DNA from: Candidatus Schekmanbacteria bacterium
Lineage (GTDB): Bacteria > Schekmanbacteria > GWA2-38-11 > J061
NCBI GenBank assembly: GCA_016219965.1
Contig: JACRJM010000003.1
Coordinates: 186,001-250,000, forward strand
Direction of reading: 5' to 3'
Length of the DNA: 64,000 bases
The notes below the pieces were generated by a model, which saw only the letters and a program-made list of their open reading frames with translations, ran no database searches and was not told where the DNA came from. Both the position numbers and the translations under genes were made by a program. Shown piece after piece: positions 50,773 to 60,153 of the stretch (the stretch's first letter is position 1; each line of letters begins with the position of its first letter).

Positions 50773-53142
50773 ATGAATAAAAAACTCGTACTTCTAATAT
50801 TAGTTGATGGATTCAGACATGATTACATCAACCCTGTTGACTCCCCTTTCCTTTATTCGCTTGGAGAATTAAATATTGAAGGGAGAGTGCGCGAAACATT
50901 TGCCTTTGAGCTCAGGCCTGCTTTCTTCGCCGGACTTCAGCCGGATGAGTGCCAAGTTGCAAATATGTTTTACTATGACCCGGAAGGTTCACCGTTTCGC
51001 TCAATAGATACAAGCGATGGAGACAGGGGGAGGATTTCCAGCGAACTCAGGAAAGAAGCTGAAAGGCTCGGGTATTCGCTGGTTAAACATAATGGCGGAT
51101 GCGCTGAGATACCGTTACAGCTTCTAAAGTATTTTAATTTTTCTGAGAAATACCATACAGCCGAGTCTTCAGCGCTTCCCGGACATAATACATTATTCGA
51201 TTACTTAAAAAATGACGGGAAAAAATGGATATGGATAGGCTATCCTGATGGCCCTGGGACTACTAAAGAAGTGATGGAAATTTTCAGAAAAAGAGCATCT
51301 GAAGATGCAGATTTTATTTACCTCCATTTTTCAGAACTTGACTGGGCAGGACATGAATGCGGACCGCATTCGCAAAAACAAAAAGATGTATTAAAGGAAA
51401 TAGATGAAGCCATAGGAGAAGTTTACCGCATACTTAACCAGAAAATTATTTCGCTTAGAGGAATTATCTTTGGCGACCATGGTCAGGTTGAAATCAGAAA
51501 GCATATTGATATTGAGAAAATGCTTACAGAAACCGGGCTCATTCTTGAAAAAGATTACATATATTTTCTTGATTCTACCCAGGCACGTTTCTGGTTTTTC
51601 AATGATAAGGCAAGAGAAATGGTTTCAGAGATGCTGAGCAAAATTCCTGAAGGGAGAATACTGACAGAGTCTGATTATAAGCAGCTTCACTTTTCTTTTC
51701 CTGATAACAGGTTCGGAGAGCTGATATTTGTCATGAATGAAGGGATCGGGATATTCCCCAACTTTTTCCAAAGCACAAACCGATGCAAAGGACTTCATGG
51801 ATATCTGCCTGAGGTTGAGGGGAACTGGGCAAAGATCATAGTGACAGGATGCACAGTTAAAAAACGAATAGAAAAAATAATCGAGATGGTGGATATTTTT
51901 CCAACACTGCTTTATCTGCTGGGTTATAATATACTGGCAGATGTCAAGAGCCAGTCAGTTTTAAAAATATCGGGCGAATCACCTTTGCCTGAAAGATACC
52001 GGGTTTCAATAGTAATGCCGACCTATAACAGGGCTGAGATATTAAAGCAAAGTATCACGGCAATTGAGAGCCAGACATATCCGGCAGGTGATTTTGAGCT
52101 CATTATCGTTGATGACGGTTCTAATGACGGAACCAATGATTTTCTTTTAGACTATAAAAAAAGGACAAACCTTAATTTTAACCACATAAGGCAGGAAAAC
52201 TCCGGACCTGCAGCTGCGCGAAACAGGGGGATAACGAGCTCTGAAGGTAACATAGTCATCCTTGTAGGGGATGATACGATATCAAAGCCTGATTTTATTG
52301 AAAACCATATGAAGTTCCATAATGATTGGCCGCAACTGAGCCATGCATGCCTTGGAATGGTTGAATGGCCAAAGGATTTTGATGTAGATCCGCTAATGGA
52401 TTTTATAACCGGCGAAGGAGGACAGCAGTTCGGTTATGAAAAAGCTTTTAGCCGCGATCCTGATAATTTAGGTTTTGAATTTTTCTGGAGCAGCAATATA
52501 TCGTTTAAAAGAGATTTTGTTTTAACGCACGGTCTTTTTAACAGCCATGTTTTCAAGCATGCCATGTGGGAAGACATAGAGCTTGGATTCCGTCTTCACA
52601 GTGCAGGGCTTATAATACATCTTCGCAAAGAATGTATGGAATTTCATAATCATAAAGTGAGTTTCAGGGAATTTTCTGAAAGGCAGAGAATGGTAGGCTG
52701 GTATAGCCATGAGGTAAACAAGCTCGGACTTCCACTTGGATATTCATGCGATACCTATGAAAAAGCTAAATGGTATTCAAGAGAAGCGCTGAGAGATATT
52801 GAAAATTCAATTGAAGAATACAATAAGAATGCTGACGCCAAAAAGCTTCCTGAACTTAAAATGATTTATAACACAGCTCTCTATTATGCCGCCATGGTTG
52901 GCTATAATGAGCGGTGCAATAATGTGCAGAAAAAAACAGGAGGAATAGTTGCACTGTTGTATAACCTTTCTCTTGCAGAAAAAAAGCTCGCAGAAAATGC
53001 GGAGAAATTAGAACAAAAAGATATGCAGCTTGAAGCAAAAAAGCGTGAGCTTAATGCTGTTTTAAACTCATACAGGTGGAAAATAACTTCTCCGATGGGA
53101 TGGCTGCTGGATAATCTGGAAAAGTGGAAAATTATAAAATAA
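50773..53142 (+). CDS. Alkaline phosphatase-superfamily domain fused to GT2 glycosyltransferase
   Basis: A 789-residue fusion. Residues 1-400 are a type I phosphodiesterase/nucleotide pyrophosphatase-like domain with metal sites LVDGFRHDY, FSELDWAGHE and GDHGQVE. Residues 410-690 are a GT-A glycosyltransferase (VSIVMPTYNRAEIL, IVDDGSNDGT, GPAAARNRG). A coiled coil (about 735-770) ends the chain. Both halves have metal-binding motifs intact; the usual catalytic Thr/Ser position in the phosphatase half is not obvious. It probably trims or transfers phosphate-linked groups on the glycan it extends. Cytoplasmic, no signal peptide. Confidence 0.85.
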   Translation: MNKKLVLLILVDGFRHDYINPVDSPFLYSLGELNIEGRVRETFAFELRPAFFAGLQPDECQVANMFYYDPEGSPFRSIDTSDGDRGRISSELRKEAERLGYSLVKHNGGCAEIPLQLLKYFNFSEKYHTAESSALPGHNTLFDYLKNDGKKWIWIGYPDGPGTTKEVMEIFRKRASEDADFIYLHFSELDWAGHECGPHSQKQKDVLKEIDEAIGEVYRILNQKIISLRGIIFGDHGQVEIRKHIDIEKMLTETGLILEKDYIYFLDSTQARFWFFNDKAREMVSEMLSKIPEGRILTESDYKQLHFSFPDNRFGELIFVMNEGIGIFPNFFQSTNRCKGLHGYLPEVEGNWAKIIVTGCTVKKRIEKIIEMVDIFPTLLYLLGYNILADVKSQSVLKISGESPLPERYRVSIVMPTYNRAEILKQSITAIESQTYPAGDFELIIVDDGSNDGTNDFLLDYKKRTNLNFNHIRQENSGPAAARNRGITSSEGNIVILVGDDTISKPDFIENHMKFHNDWPQLSHACLGMVEWPKDFDVDPLMDFITGEGGQQFGYEKAFSRDPDNLGFEFFWSSNISFKRDFVLTHGLFNSHVFKHAMWEDIELGFRLHSAGLIIHLRKECMEFHNHKVSFREFSERQRMVGWYSHEVNKLGLPLGYSCDTYEKAKWYSREALRDIENSIEEYNKNADAKKLPELKMIYNTALYYAAMVGYNERCNNVQKKTGGIVALLYNLSLAEKKLAENAEKLEQKDMQLEAKKRELNAVLNSYRWKITSPMGWLLDNLEKWKIIK

Positions 53143-53163
53143 AATTTTTATCATGGTTCAAAG

Positions 53164-53367
53164 GTGTTTGATACTATCAGGGAAAAAATAAAGGATGCTG
53201 GGATAGATGACAGTAGTAATATCTACAAGTTTCTTCGCCTGTTAGCCAGAGCATTACGTTACTCCTATAAAATCTTCATATGGTTGATCAGGGGATTTAT
53301 CTTCATGATAATGCTGATATTTGTTGGAGTTTTCTGGCTGGTTTTCCTGGCACTAATGTTTTTGTAG
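53164..53367 (+). CDS. Small membrane protein in polysaccharide cluster
   Basis: A 67-residue frame with GTG start. The N-terminal half is charged; the C-terminal half is one or two hydrophobic helices with LIRGFIFMIMLIFVGVFW. It sits between the fusion gene and a GT2 gene in the same direction with short gaps, so it is likely expressed. No family is recognised. Confidence 0.5.
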   Translation: MFDTIREKIKDAGIDDSSNIYKFLRLLARALRYSYKIFIWLIRGFIFMIMLIFVGVFWLVFLALMFL

Positions 53368-53388
53368 GGAAAGTTATAGGGGAATTAA

Positions 53389-54363
53389 ATGAGCGGGAAC
53401 AGAAGTGACGTTTCTCTAACGATTGTCAACTGGAACAGCATGAAATATATAGACCAGTGCCTTAGCTCGATTGAGCGGCAGACTCATAGGCCTTTGGAGA
53501 TAATCATAGTAGATAACTGTTCAACTGACGGTTCCCGGGAACATATAAAAAAAGTTTATCCCCATATACGTTTAATAGAAAATAAAGATAACTCAGGGTT
53601 CAGCAGGGCCCATAACCAGGCTTTCAGGATAGCACGTGGTGATTTTATAATCCCGCTTAATTACGACATTGTTCTCGAACCCACATTCATAGAAGAGATG
53701 GTGAATGCTGCAAATGGGAGTGATGATATAGGCATGGTCTCTGGAAAGCTTTTCAAGAAAATTGAAGAAGACAAGACTTCAATACTGGATTCTACAGGAA
53801 TAACCATGAACAATATGTTCTCCGCAGACCGGGGAGAAAACGAAAACGACAATGGGCGCTTTAACAAATGCGAATTCTTATTTGGCGCTTCAGGGGCGGC
53901 TCCATTATTAAAAAAAGAAATGCTTGAAGACATAAGAATAGGGGATGAATATTTTGACGAGGATATGTTCATATATGTAGAGGATGTTGACCTTTGCTGG
54001 CGAGCACAGCTCTCTGGATGGAAATGCATATTTACCCCTTATGCGGTAGCATACCATGAAAGAGGCGCCACGAGAAAAGACAGCGAAAAGATAAAGAGGG
54101 AGTATCTTACCATTGGCTACAGGAACAGATATCTTGCTATCTTTAAGAACAGTTTTGCGGGGACAATTATCAGGTATTTTCCCAGAATCCTTTTTCGTGA
54201 GACATATTTTTTTACAGCGCATTTATTGAATGGAAACTTTTTTATATTCAATGTTCCTTTTTCTACTCTTGCAATGATTCCAAAAATGGTAAAAAAGAGA
54301 AGGGAAATCAGGAAGAAAAGAAAAGTCACGGCAGACTATATGGAAAAGTTCTTTTTTCAGTAA
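53389..54363 (+). CDS. GT2 family glycosyltransferase
   Basis: A 324-residue rhamnosyltransferase-like GT-A enzyme: VSLTIVNWNSMKYIDQCL, IIVDNCSTDGS, NSGFSRAHNQ and the DVDLCWRAQLSGWK block. A hydrophobic segment near residues 270-295 may anchor it to the inner membrane. It probably adds a sugar to the chain exported by Wzm/Wzt. Confidence 0.9.
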   Translation: MSGNRSDVSLTIVNWNSMKYIDQCLSSIERQTHRPLEIIIVDNCSTDGSREHIKKVYPHIRLIENKDNSGFSRAHNQAFRIARGDFIIPLNYDIVLEPTFIEEMVNAANGSDDIGMVSGKLFKKIEEDKTSILDSTGITMNNMFSADRGENENDNGRFNKCEFLFGASGAAPLLKKEMLEDIRIGDEYFDEDMFIYVEDVDLCWRAQLSGWKCIFTPYAVAYHERGATRKDSEKIKREYLTIGYRNRYLAIFKNSFAGTIIRYFPRILFRETYFFTAHLLNGNFFIFNVPFSTLAMIPKMVKKRREIRKKRKVTADYMEKFFFQ

Positions 54364-54390
54364 TACCAGCAATAAAGGAGAGCCATAAAC

Positions 54391-55758
54391 TTGAAAGTCA
54401 CTTTTGTATTCCCGGCAATTTCCGGAGTCGGTTTTGACAGCTACGGAAAAGGGATGGAGGAGTCCTGGATAAGCCATGGATTGTGCCTGATAAGCGCTTG
54501 CGTAAAGAAGGCCGGCTTCGATGTAAGCTTCATAGATTTAAGAAGACTCAAAGGATGGGATAATTTCGAAGACGAAATTAAAAAGAGCAAACCCGATGTT
54601 GTTGGCATAACAATGATGAGCGTTGATTATAACCCTGCCTTGAAGTGCATTGATATTATCAAGAAGATAAATCCGGCTGTCAAAATAATAGTCGGAGGCG
54701 CACACCCCTCGATTGCACCTGATGAAATGTCTGCAATTGATAAGATAGATCACGTGATCAAAGGAGAAGGAGAAATCAGCTTTGTAAAACTTCTTCAGAA
54801 GATTGAAAAAAATGAAACCCAGGAACGGCTGATAGAAGGTGAAAAGCCTGACATTGACGAGATGCCTTTTGCAGACAGGGAGCTCTTCGGGAATCTTGAA
54901 TATCCTCTGCCGGTTGAAGGATTCTCTCCTCCCTTTGTAACTATAATAGCCGGGAGAGGATGTCTTTACAATTGCAGTTTCTGTCAGCCTGCTGAAAGGG
55001 CGATTTTCGGGAAAAAAGTCAGGAGGCGCAGTGTTGACAATGTGATAAAGGAGCTTATTGAGCTTAGAGAAAAATATAACTTTAAAAGCATGATGATACA
55101 CGATGACTGCATTACCGAGGACAGGGACTGGGTTTACGATTTTTGCAAAAAATACCGCGCAGAGTTCAATATCCCCTTTGCATGTCAGAGCCGGGCAGAC
55201 ATAGTGTGCAGGAATGAAGATATGATAAAGGAGATGGTGCAGTCAGGATTAAAGCTCTTCTTCATAGGGTTTGAAAGCGGCAATCAGAGGATACTTAATT
55301 TCCTTAGAAAAGGGACAAAGGTTGAGCATAACTATAAAGCAGCTGAGATGTGCAGGAAATACGGGATACAGATATGGGCAAATTATATGATGGGTGTGCC
55401 GACTGAAACAAAGGAAGAGGTAATGGATACTGTCCGCATGATACAGAAGATAAAACCAGACCATTACAGCCCTGCATTTTTTACCCCTCATCCCGGAAGC
55501 GATCTTTTCACTTATTGCGAGGAACACGGGCTTTCCCTCATTAAAAATCACGACAGCTTCAGGAGAAACGCGACAGAGTGCAAGATAAAAGGAATAGATT
55601 ACGAGTTTCTGTTCAATGCATTGAACGAATCTATGGGAATACATGTACCGTTAATCAAAGCCAGCACTGTGAGCAAGATAAAGGCGAAGGTAAGGCCATT
55701 TTTTAATGAACATCCCAAGCTTAAAAGCATTATAAAAACTATGTTAGGTCAGGGCTAA
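54391..55758 (+). CDS. Cobalamin-binding radical SAM protein (second copy)
   Basis: A 455-residue relative of the earlier radical SAM gene: B12 domain (about 1-135, GITMMSVDYNPALK, GGAHPS) and radical SAM motif in GRGCLYNCSFCQP. TTG start with AAAGGAGAG upstream. It shares domain order but little local sequence with the 48312 gene, so it is a separate family member rather than a recent duplicate. Its role is probably sugar or lipid modification. Confidence 0.88.
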   Translation: MKVTFVFPAISGVGFDSYGKGMEESWISHGLCLISACVKKAGFDVSFIDLRRLKGWDNFEDEIKKSKPDVVGITMMSVDYNPALKCIDIIKKINPAVKIIVGGAHPSIAPDEMSAIDKIDHVIKGEGEISFVKLLQKIEKNETQERLIEGEKPDIDEMPFADRELFGNLEYPLPVEGFSPPFVTIIAGRGCLYNCSFCQPAERAIFGKKVRRRSVDNVIKELIELREKYNFKSMMIHDDCITEDRDWVYDFCKKYRAEFNIPFACQSRADIVCRNEDMIKEMVQSGLKLFFIGFESGNQRILNFLRKGTKVEHNYKAAEMCRKYGIQIWANYMMGVPTETKEEVMDTVRMIQKIKPDHYSPAFFTPHPGSDLFTYCEEHGLSLIKNHDSFRRNATECKIKGIDYEFLFNALNESMGIHVPLIKASTVSKIKAKVRPFFNEHPKLKSIIKTMLGQG

Positions 55759-55770
55759 ACGCACCTGATC

Positions 55771-56850
55771 ATGCCAATGGCTCAAATCATTTACTTTTCC
55801 AAAACAGATGCAACAGGCCCCAGCAGCCGTTACCGCATCTATCAGTTCCTGCCCTTACTTGAAAAAAAAGGGATAAGCGTAAAGGTAAGCCCTCTGTTCG
55901 GAGAGACATACTTTAAAATACTGGCCGTAAAAAACAGCGCATTAAGGTTCTTTCTTAAATCTTTATATACCGGCTTCAGATTCTTTTTAAGGCTTATTGA
56001 GCTTTTTAATATCAGCAATTACGGGGGCGTCATAGTTGAGCACCAGATATTCCCTTATCTCCCAGCTTTTATGGAGTCTTTCTTTCTAAAAGGGAAAAAA
56101 AATATTTATCTTGAGTTTGATGATGCCATATATCTTACACCCTTTCATGGCAGGAAGATGATGAAACTTCTGCCGCTTTACAGTGGTATCATTACGGGAA
56201 ACAGTAATCTGGCAGAATATGCAAATCAATACAACAAGCGTGTCCTTGTGCATCCCACATTAATTGATCTGTCGAAATACAGACTGAAGGAAGATTACAG
56301 CGCTAAAGATAAAATAGTCATCGGATGGATCGGGCTTGATTGGAATCTCAAATATCTAAAATCCATAGAACCTGCATTGAGGAATATTGCATTAAAACAT
56401 AATGTCTTGTTGCGGATTATTGCGGCTAAGAGAATCAAAATAGAGGGAGTAGAAATTGATTTTAAAACATGGGATTTAGAGAATGAGACAGATGACATAA
56501 GGGCGTTTGATATAGGAATAATGCCTCTTAATGATGATGAGTGGTGCAGGGGAAAGTGCGGGCTAAAACTTCTCCAGTACATGGCTGCAGGAGTACCATC
56601 TGTCTGCTCACCCGTTGGTGTAAACACTGAAATAGTGATTGATGGCGAAAACGGTTATCTTGCCCACGGCAATTCTGAATGGGAAGATAAAATTTCGGCT
56701 TTGATAGTTTCTGAGGTACTAAGAGAAAAGATCGGGAGAAATGGACGCAAAACTGTTGAAGCGGATTATTCATTGGATAAACGCGGCACAGAGGTTTTGT
56801 CTTTCTATGATTCAGTCTCTTCCGGTAAAGTCATCTTCCCTTCTATTTGA
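55771..56850 (+). CDS. Glycosyltransferase, GT-B fold
   Basis: A 359-residue GT4-like enzyme. The N-terminal TDATGPSSRYRIYQFLP is the acceptor-side opening; the C-terminal half has IGWIGLDWNLKYLKSIEP and the donor-binding GLKLLQYMAAGVPSVCSPVGVN. A second ATG at 55777 is an alternative start. It is the last plus-strand gene of the cluster and its end overlaps the converging ABC permease gene by eight bases. Confidence 0.9.
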   Translation: MPMAQIIYFSKTDATGPSSRYRIYQFLPLLEKKGISVKVSPLFGETYFKILAVKNSALRFFLKSLYTGFRFFLRLIELFNISNYGGVIVEHQIFPYLPAFMESFFLKGKKNIYLEFDDAIYLTPFHGRKMMKLLPLYSGIITGNSNLAEYANQYNKRVLVHPTLIDLSKYRLKEDYSAKDKIVIGWIGLDWNLKYLKSIEPALRNIALKHNVLLRIIAAKRIKIEGVEIDFKTWDLENETDDIRAFDIGIMPLNDDEWCRGKCGLKLLQYMAAGVPSVCSPVGVNTEIVIDGENGYLAHGNSEWEDKISALIVSEVLREKIGRNGRKTVEADYSLDKRGTEVLSFYDSVSSGKVIFPSI

Positions 56851-57604
56851 AATCCCTTTTCCCAAATATAAGAAGTGTCAATGTCGTTATAACCGCTGAG
56901 TAGAGTATGGAATAAACAGTCACCCACCATATATATGAAGGTTCTATGGGTTTTGAGTAAACAACCTGAAGCTTTATATCAAAATTGTCCAGATTAGGGA
57001 GGATGTAATAAAGTAAATCCGTTAACAGCTTTGCAGCAGGAGATGCTTTCAGACCGAGGTTCCTTATGTCAGTTGTTGCCGTACCTATGATAAATATGGC
57101 AAGGCTGAATAGCGTACTCAAGAAAGGGGTTGAAAAGCTTGAAAACAATATAGCTATGGAAGTAATAATTACCATTTCAAGGAATATCAGGAATGAAGCC
57201 ATTAACAGCCCCAGATGAATATCTCCGGAGATTATCCACGACATTAAAAGAAGTACTATGCTCATAATCGCGATGTTTGTAAAAACTATCAGAATAAGTC
57301 CTGTAAGTTTTCCAAGGATAAACTCATGCCGCGAAACAGGCTTTGAAATTATCGTATAAATGGTTTTTTTGTCTATTTCCTTGTGTACCAGAGATATTCC
57401 GACAAAAATCGAGATAAGGACTCCGAAAAGTTCAATGGCGCTTAACCCCATATCTTCCACTATCTTAAGATGTTCCCCTATTGAGAGTTTCCCGAGGAGT
57501 ACGGTACTGCAAATTATTATTACTGCAAATATGAGGATGTTATAAAGTATCCTGTCCCTTATAATTTCCCTGAAAGTATTTGATGCTATAACAGTTATCT
57601 TCAT
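56843..57604 (-). CDS. ABC-2 type transporter permease
   Basis: A 253-residue integral membrane protein with six helices (about 20-40, 58-75, 100-125, 130-155, 165-185, 225-245) and the N-terminal IASNTFREIIRDRILYNIL pattern of ABC-2 permeases of the NosY/gliding type. It is coupled to the ATPase gene by a one-base overlap. Substrate unknown. Confidence 0.87.
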   Translation of the reverse strand: MKITVIASNTFREIIRDRILYNILIFAVIIICSTVLLGKLSIGEHLKIVEDMGLSAIELFGVLISIFVGISLVHKEIDKKTIYTIISKPVSRHEFILGKLTGLILIVFTNIAIMSIVLLLMSWIISGDIHLGLLMASFLIFLEMVIITSIAILFSSFSTPFLSTLFSLAIFIIGTATTDIRNLGLKASPAAKLLTDLLYYILPNLDNFDIKLQVVYSKPIEPSYIWWVTVYSILYSAVITTLTLLIFGKRDFK

Positions 57605-58527
57605 CAGGAGTCATTACCTATTTTGCTGAAAAATATCTGTTCAAGCGATTTCCTTACAGGAGTTATTGATATGATCTTCCCTCCCTTTGTCACAATGTTC
57701 CTGATTATTTCATCTCTATCTTTCTCGCCTGCGGAAAAGTAAACACAGTTACCTCTTATTGAGATTGTTTCTGAGATATTTCTTATTGCGTTTAATGTTT
57801 CGCTTGATGGAGATTCTACACATATGTCATATTTTGGATCTTCTGTTCCGGTAAGCGAGCTTATATCTCCAGTTTCTATGAGCTTTCCCCTGTTTATTAT
57901 GGCAACCCTGTCACAGATCATTTCCAGGTCTGTCAATATATGAGTGCTGAAGAATATTGTTTTCCCCTTTTTTTTGAGCCCAGTGATTATCTCTCTTATT
58001 TCCCTCCTTCCTATAGGGTCTATGCCGGACATCGGCTCATCAAGGATTACAAAATCAGGATCATTTATGAGAGCCTGTGCAATGCCTATTCTCTGAAGCA
58101 TTCCTTTTGAGTATTTCCTTAATTGGGTGTTCCCGGCTCTTTCCAGTCCAACTTCTTCAAGAAGAGAATTTACATTCTTTTTCAAATTTCCTCTTTCAAT
58201 ACCAAAGAGCTTCCCATAAAAATTAAGAAACTCAATTCCTGTAAGGTAGTCATAGAAATAAGGCTGCTCAGGAAGAAACCCTATCTTAGCTTTCGCTCTG
58301 ATATCTTGAGGTGAGTTCCCGTAGATAGTGATATTGCCTGACGTGGGGGTAATAATGCCGAGGATTGCTTTTATTGTAGTTGTTTTCCCGGCGCCATTAG
58401 GCCCCAGGAATCCCAGTATCTCATTTTCCTCAATGCTGAGATTAAGGCCGTTTACTGCAACAGTTTTTTTGAGCAGAAACCCTACCCTGTACTCTTTTGT
58501 GAAATTTTTTATTTCGACGAGGCTCAT
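57604..58527 (-). CDS. ABC transporter ATPase
   Basis: A 307-residue ATPase: Walker A GPNGAGKTTT, signature YSKGMLQRIGIAQ, Walker B FVILDEPMSGIDP, switch His in FFSTHI. The C-terminal extension (about 225-307) resembles that of NosF/CcmA-like and gliding-motility exporters. It forms a complete two-gene transporter with the permease. Confidence 0.93.
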   Translation of the reverse strand: MSLVEIKNFTKEYRVGFLLKKTVAVNGLNLSIEENEILGFLGPNGAGKTTTIKAILGIITPTSGNITIYGNSPQDIRAKAKIGFLPEQPYFYDYLTGIEFLNFYGKLFGIERGNLKKNVNSLLEEVGLERAGNTQLRKYSKGMLQRIGIAQALINDPDFVILDEPMSGIDPIGRREIREIITGLKKKGKTIFFSTHILTDLEMICDRVAIINRGKLIETGDISSLTGTEDPKYDICVESPSSETLNAIRNISETISIRGNCVYFSAGEKDRDEIIRNIVTKGGKIISITPVRKSLEQIFFSKIGNDS

Positions 58528-58624
58528 TTTCTATAAAAAAAATAATGAATTTAATAATTATATTATATTGGGTTCAATCTTATAATGGAAGACAGATTGT
58601 GGCTGGGAATAAGCTTATTAATAA

Positions 58625-59830
58625 TCAAGCAGCTTTTTTGCCGAATTCTTTAAGATTGTTTATGTAATAATCTATATCAATATTGTGATCTGAAGGCTCA
58701 AGAACCTTTTCCACCATACACTCTTCTTCTTTGCGGAAAATCTCCGAGGGTTTATCTACTTCGCTTTCTTCAAATATCTCTTCTATTGTCCATTCATTGG
58801 ATTCAATTCTTTGAGGAGGATTAATATTAGCAATGCCGGGTTCCGGAAGCATATTATTTTTGTCGTCTGCTATGATCAATACCCGCGGATAAAGCAAATT
58901 CCTTCTGTTAACAGAAATAACTATTCCCATCTGTTGGTTTTTCAGGCGCACAATACTGCCTATCGGGAAAAGACCCATTGCAAGTATGAAGTGCTCAACT
59001 ATATTTGGATGAAAATGTTGCCCTCTTCCTATATATATCATTTTCAACCCTTTAAATGGTGTTAATGCTTTTTTATAAACCCTTTCACTTGTCAGAGCGT
59101 CATAAACATCTGCAATAGTTGTCATCATTCCAAATGTACTTATTCTATTTCCAGGAAGTCCCGTAGGGTATCCACCTCCAGAATATTTTTCATGGTGCTG
59201 TAAGACCATAAGTATGGATTTACGATCCAACGTTCCATATGGCTCAAGCATTTCCGCACCATACGAAGGATGATTTTTCATTATTTCAAATTCATCTTCA
59301 GTGAGTCTTCCCTCTTTATTAAGTATTTTATTTGGAATTTTCATTTTTCCGCAGTCGTGAAGGATTCCACCGGTACCAAGAACATGAAGTTCCTTTTTAG
59401 GGTAATTTAAATATTTCCCTAACGCTATTGTAAGAATCGCAACATTTATAGAATGTTTGAATGTATATTCGTCGAACTTTTTTACCCTAGCCAGAGTTAT
59501 CATGGTGTCAGTATGGGTTAAAACATTTTCAACAAGTGAATTTGAAAGATCCTGCACTTTATCAATATTAATTGCCTTACCATTTCTTACATCATTTAAA
59601 ACATCAGTTACTATTGATACTTTTTCTTCATAAACAACTCTTGTTTTTTCGGTTCCTTCAATGAATGATTTTTTTTCATGGGTATCATTATAATTATTTA
59701 CAGAAGATGGGGTTTTAGCTTCCGGTTCAGCTGTTATAGAGCTATTGGAAATTTCTGAAGAAGTACTTTCATCTATTTCATTTATTGCTTCATTAGATTT
59801 GATATCTTCAGTTTTTATTACTTTTTTCAT
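58625..59830 (-). CDS. HD-GYP domain phosphodiesterase
   Basis: A 401-residue cytoplasmic protein. An acidic, Ser-rich N-terminus (1-70) is followed by an HD-GYP domain (about 95-270): SINVAILT, GGILHDCGKMKIP, HPSYGAEML, HHEKYSGGGYPTGLPG and TIADVYDALTSERVY. HD-GYP enzymes break down cyclic di-GMP; the second motif here reads HHEKYSGGGYP, close to consensus. The C-terminal 120 residues hold a domain seen in related proteins (VRLKNQQMGIVISVN). No receiver domain is present. Confidence 0.9.
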   Translation of the reverse strand: MKKVIKTEDIKSNEAINEIDESTSSEISNSSITAEPEAKTPSSVNNYNDTHEKKSFIEGTEKTRVVYEEKVSIVTDVLNDVRNGKAINIDKVQDLSNSLVENVLTHTDTMITLARVKKFDEYTFKHSINVAILTIALGKYLNYPKKELHVLGTGGILHDCGKMKIPNKILNKEGRLTEDEFEIMKNHPSYGAEMLEPYGTLDRKSILMVLQHHEKYSGGGYPTGLPGNRISTFGMMTTIADVYDALTSERVYKKALTPFKGLKMIYIGRGQHFHPNIVEHFILAMGLFPIGSIVRLKNQQMGIVISVNRRNLLYPRVLIIADDKNNMLPEPGIANINPPQRIESNEWTIEEIFEESEVDKPSEIFRKEEECMVEKVLEPSDHNIDIDYYINNLKEFGKKAA

Positions 59831-60153
59831 ATTAAATTAAAGAGGTTATTGAAGTAGTATTATTGTCGTAATGAAAGTAGAAATAATTAATATATAAATA
59901 ACATTTAGTGCTAATTACTTATAATAGATGTTTAAAATTATTTAAGATAGCAAATTGGATATTTGAAAATCTTATTGATAAATAAAATAAATTAAACGTG
60001 AAATGCGGACTATGAGGGTATTAGTTATTTTTGCTTAGATATCTTTATTTAATTTCGTGACTGGATTTTATTGTATATGACATTGTTTGCAAAGATCTCG
60101 TATGCTTGATCCATCCCCACTTTCTGTTGGCGAAGACGAGCCAGTCATATAAA
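59831..60153. other. AT-rich intergenic region, no gene seen
   Basis: 323 bases between the HD-GYP gene start and the CrtI-like gene end, both minus strand. It should hold the HD-GYP promoter. A 16-codon frame near 60100 is too short to call. I see no repeat, RNA gene or clear terminator. Confidence 0.5.

Noticed and set aside
60090-60150. Short plus-strand frame ending GEDEPVI before the CrtI-like gene
   Set aside because: Sixteen codons, no start context and no recognised family.
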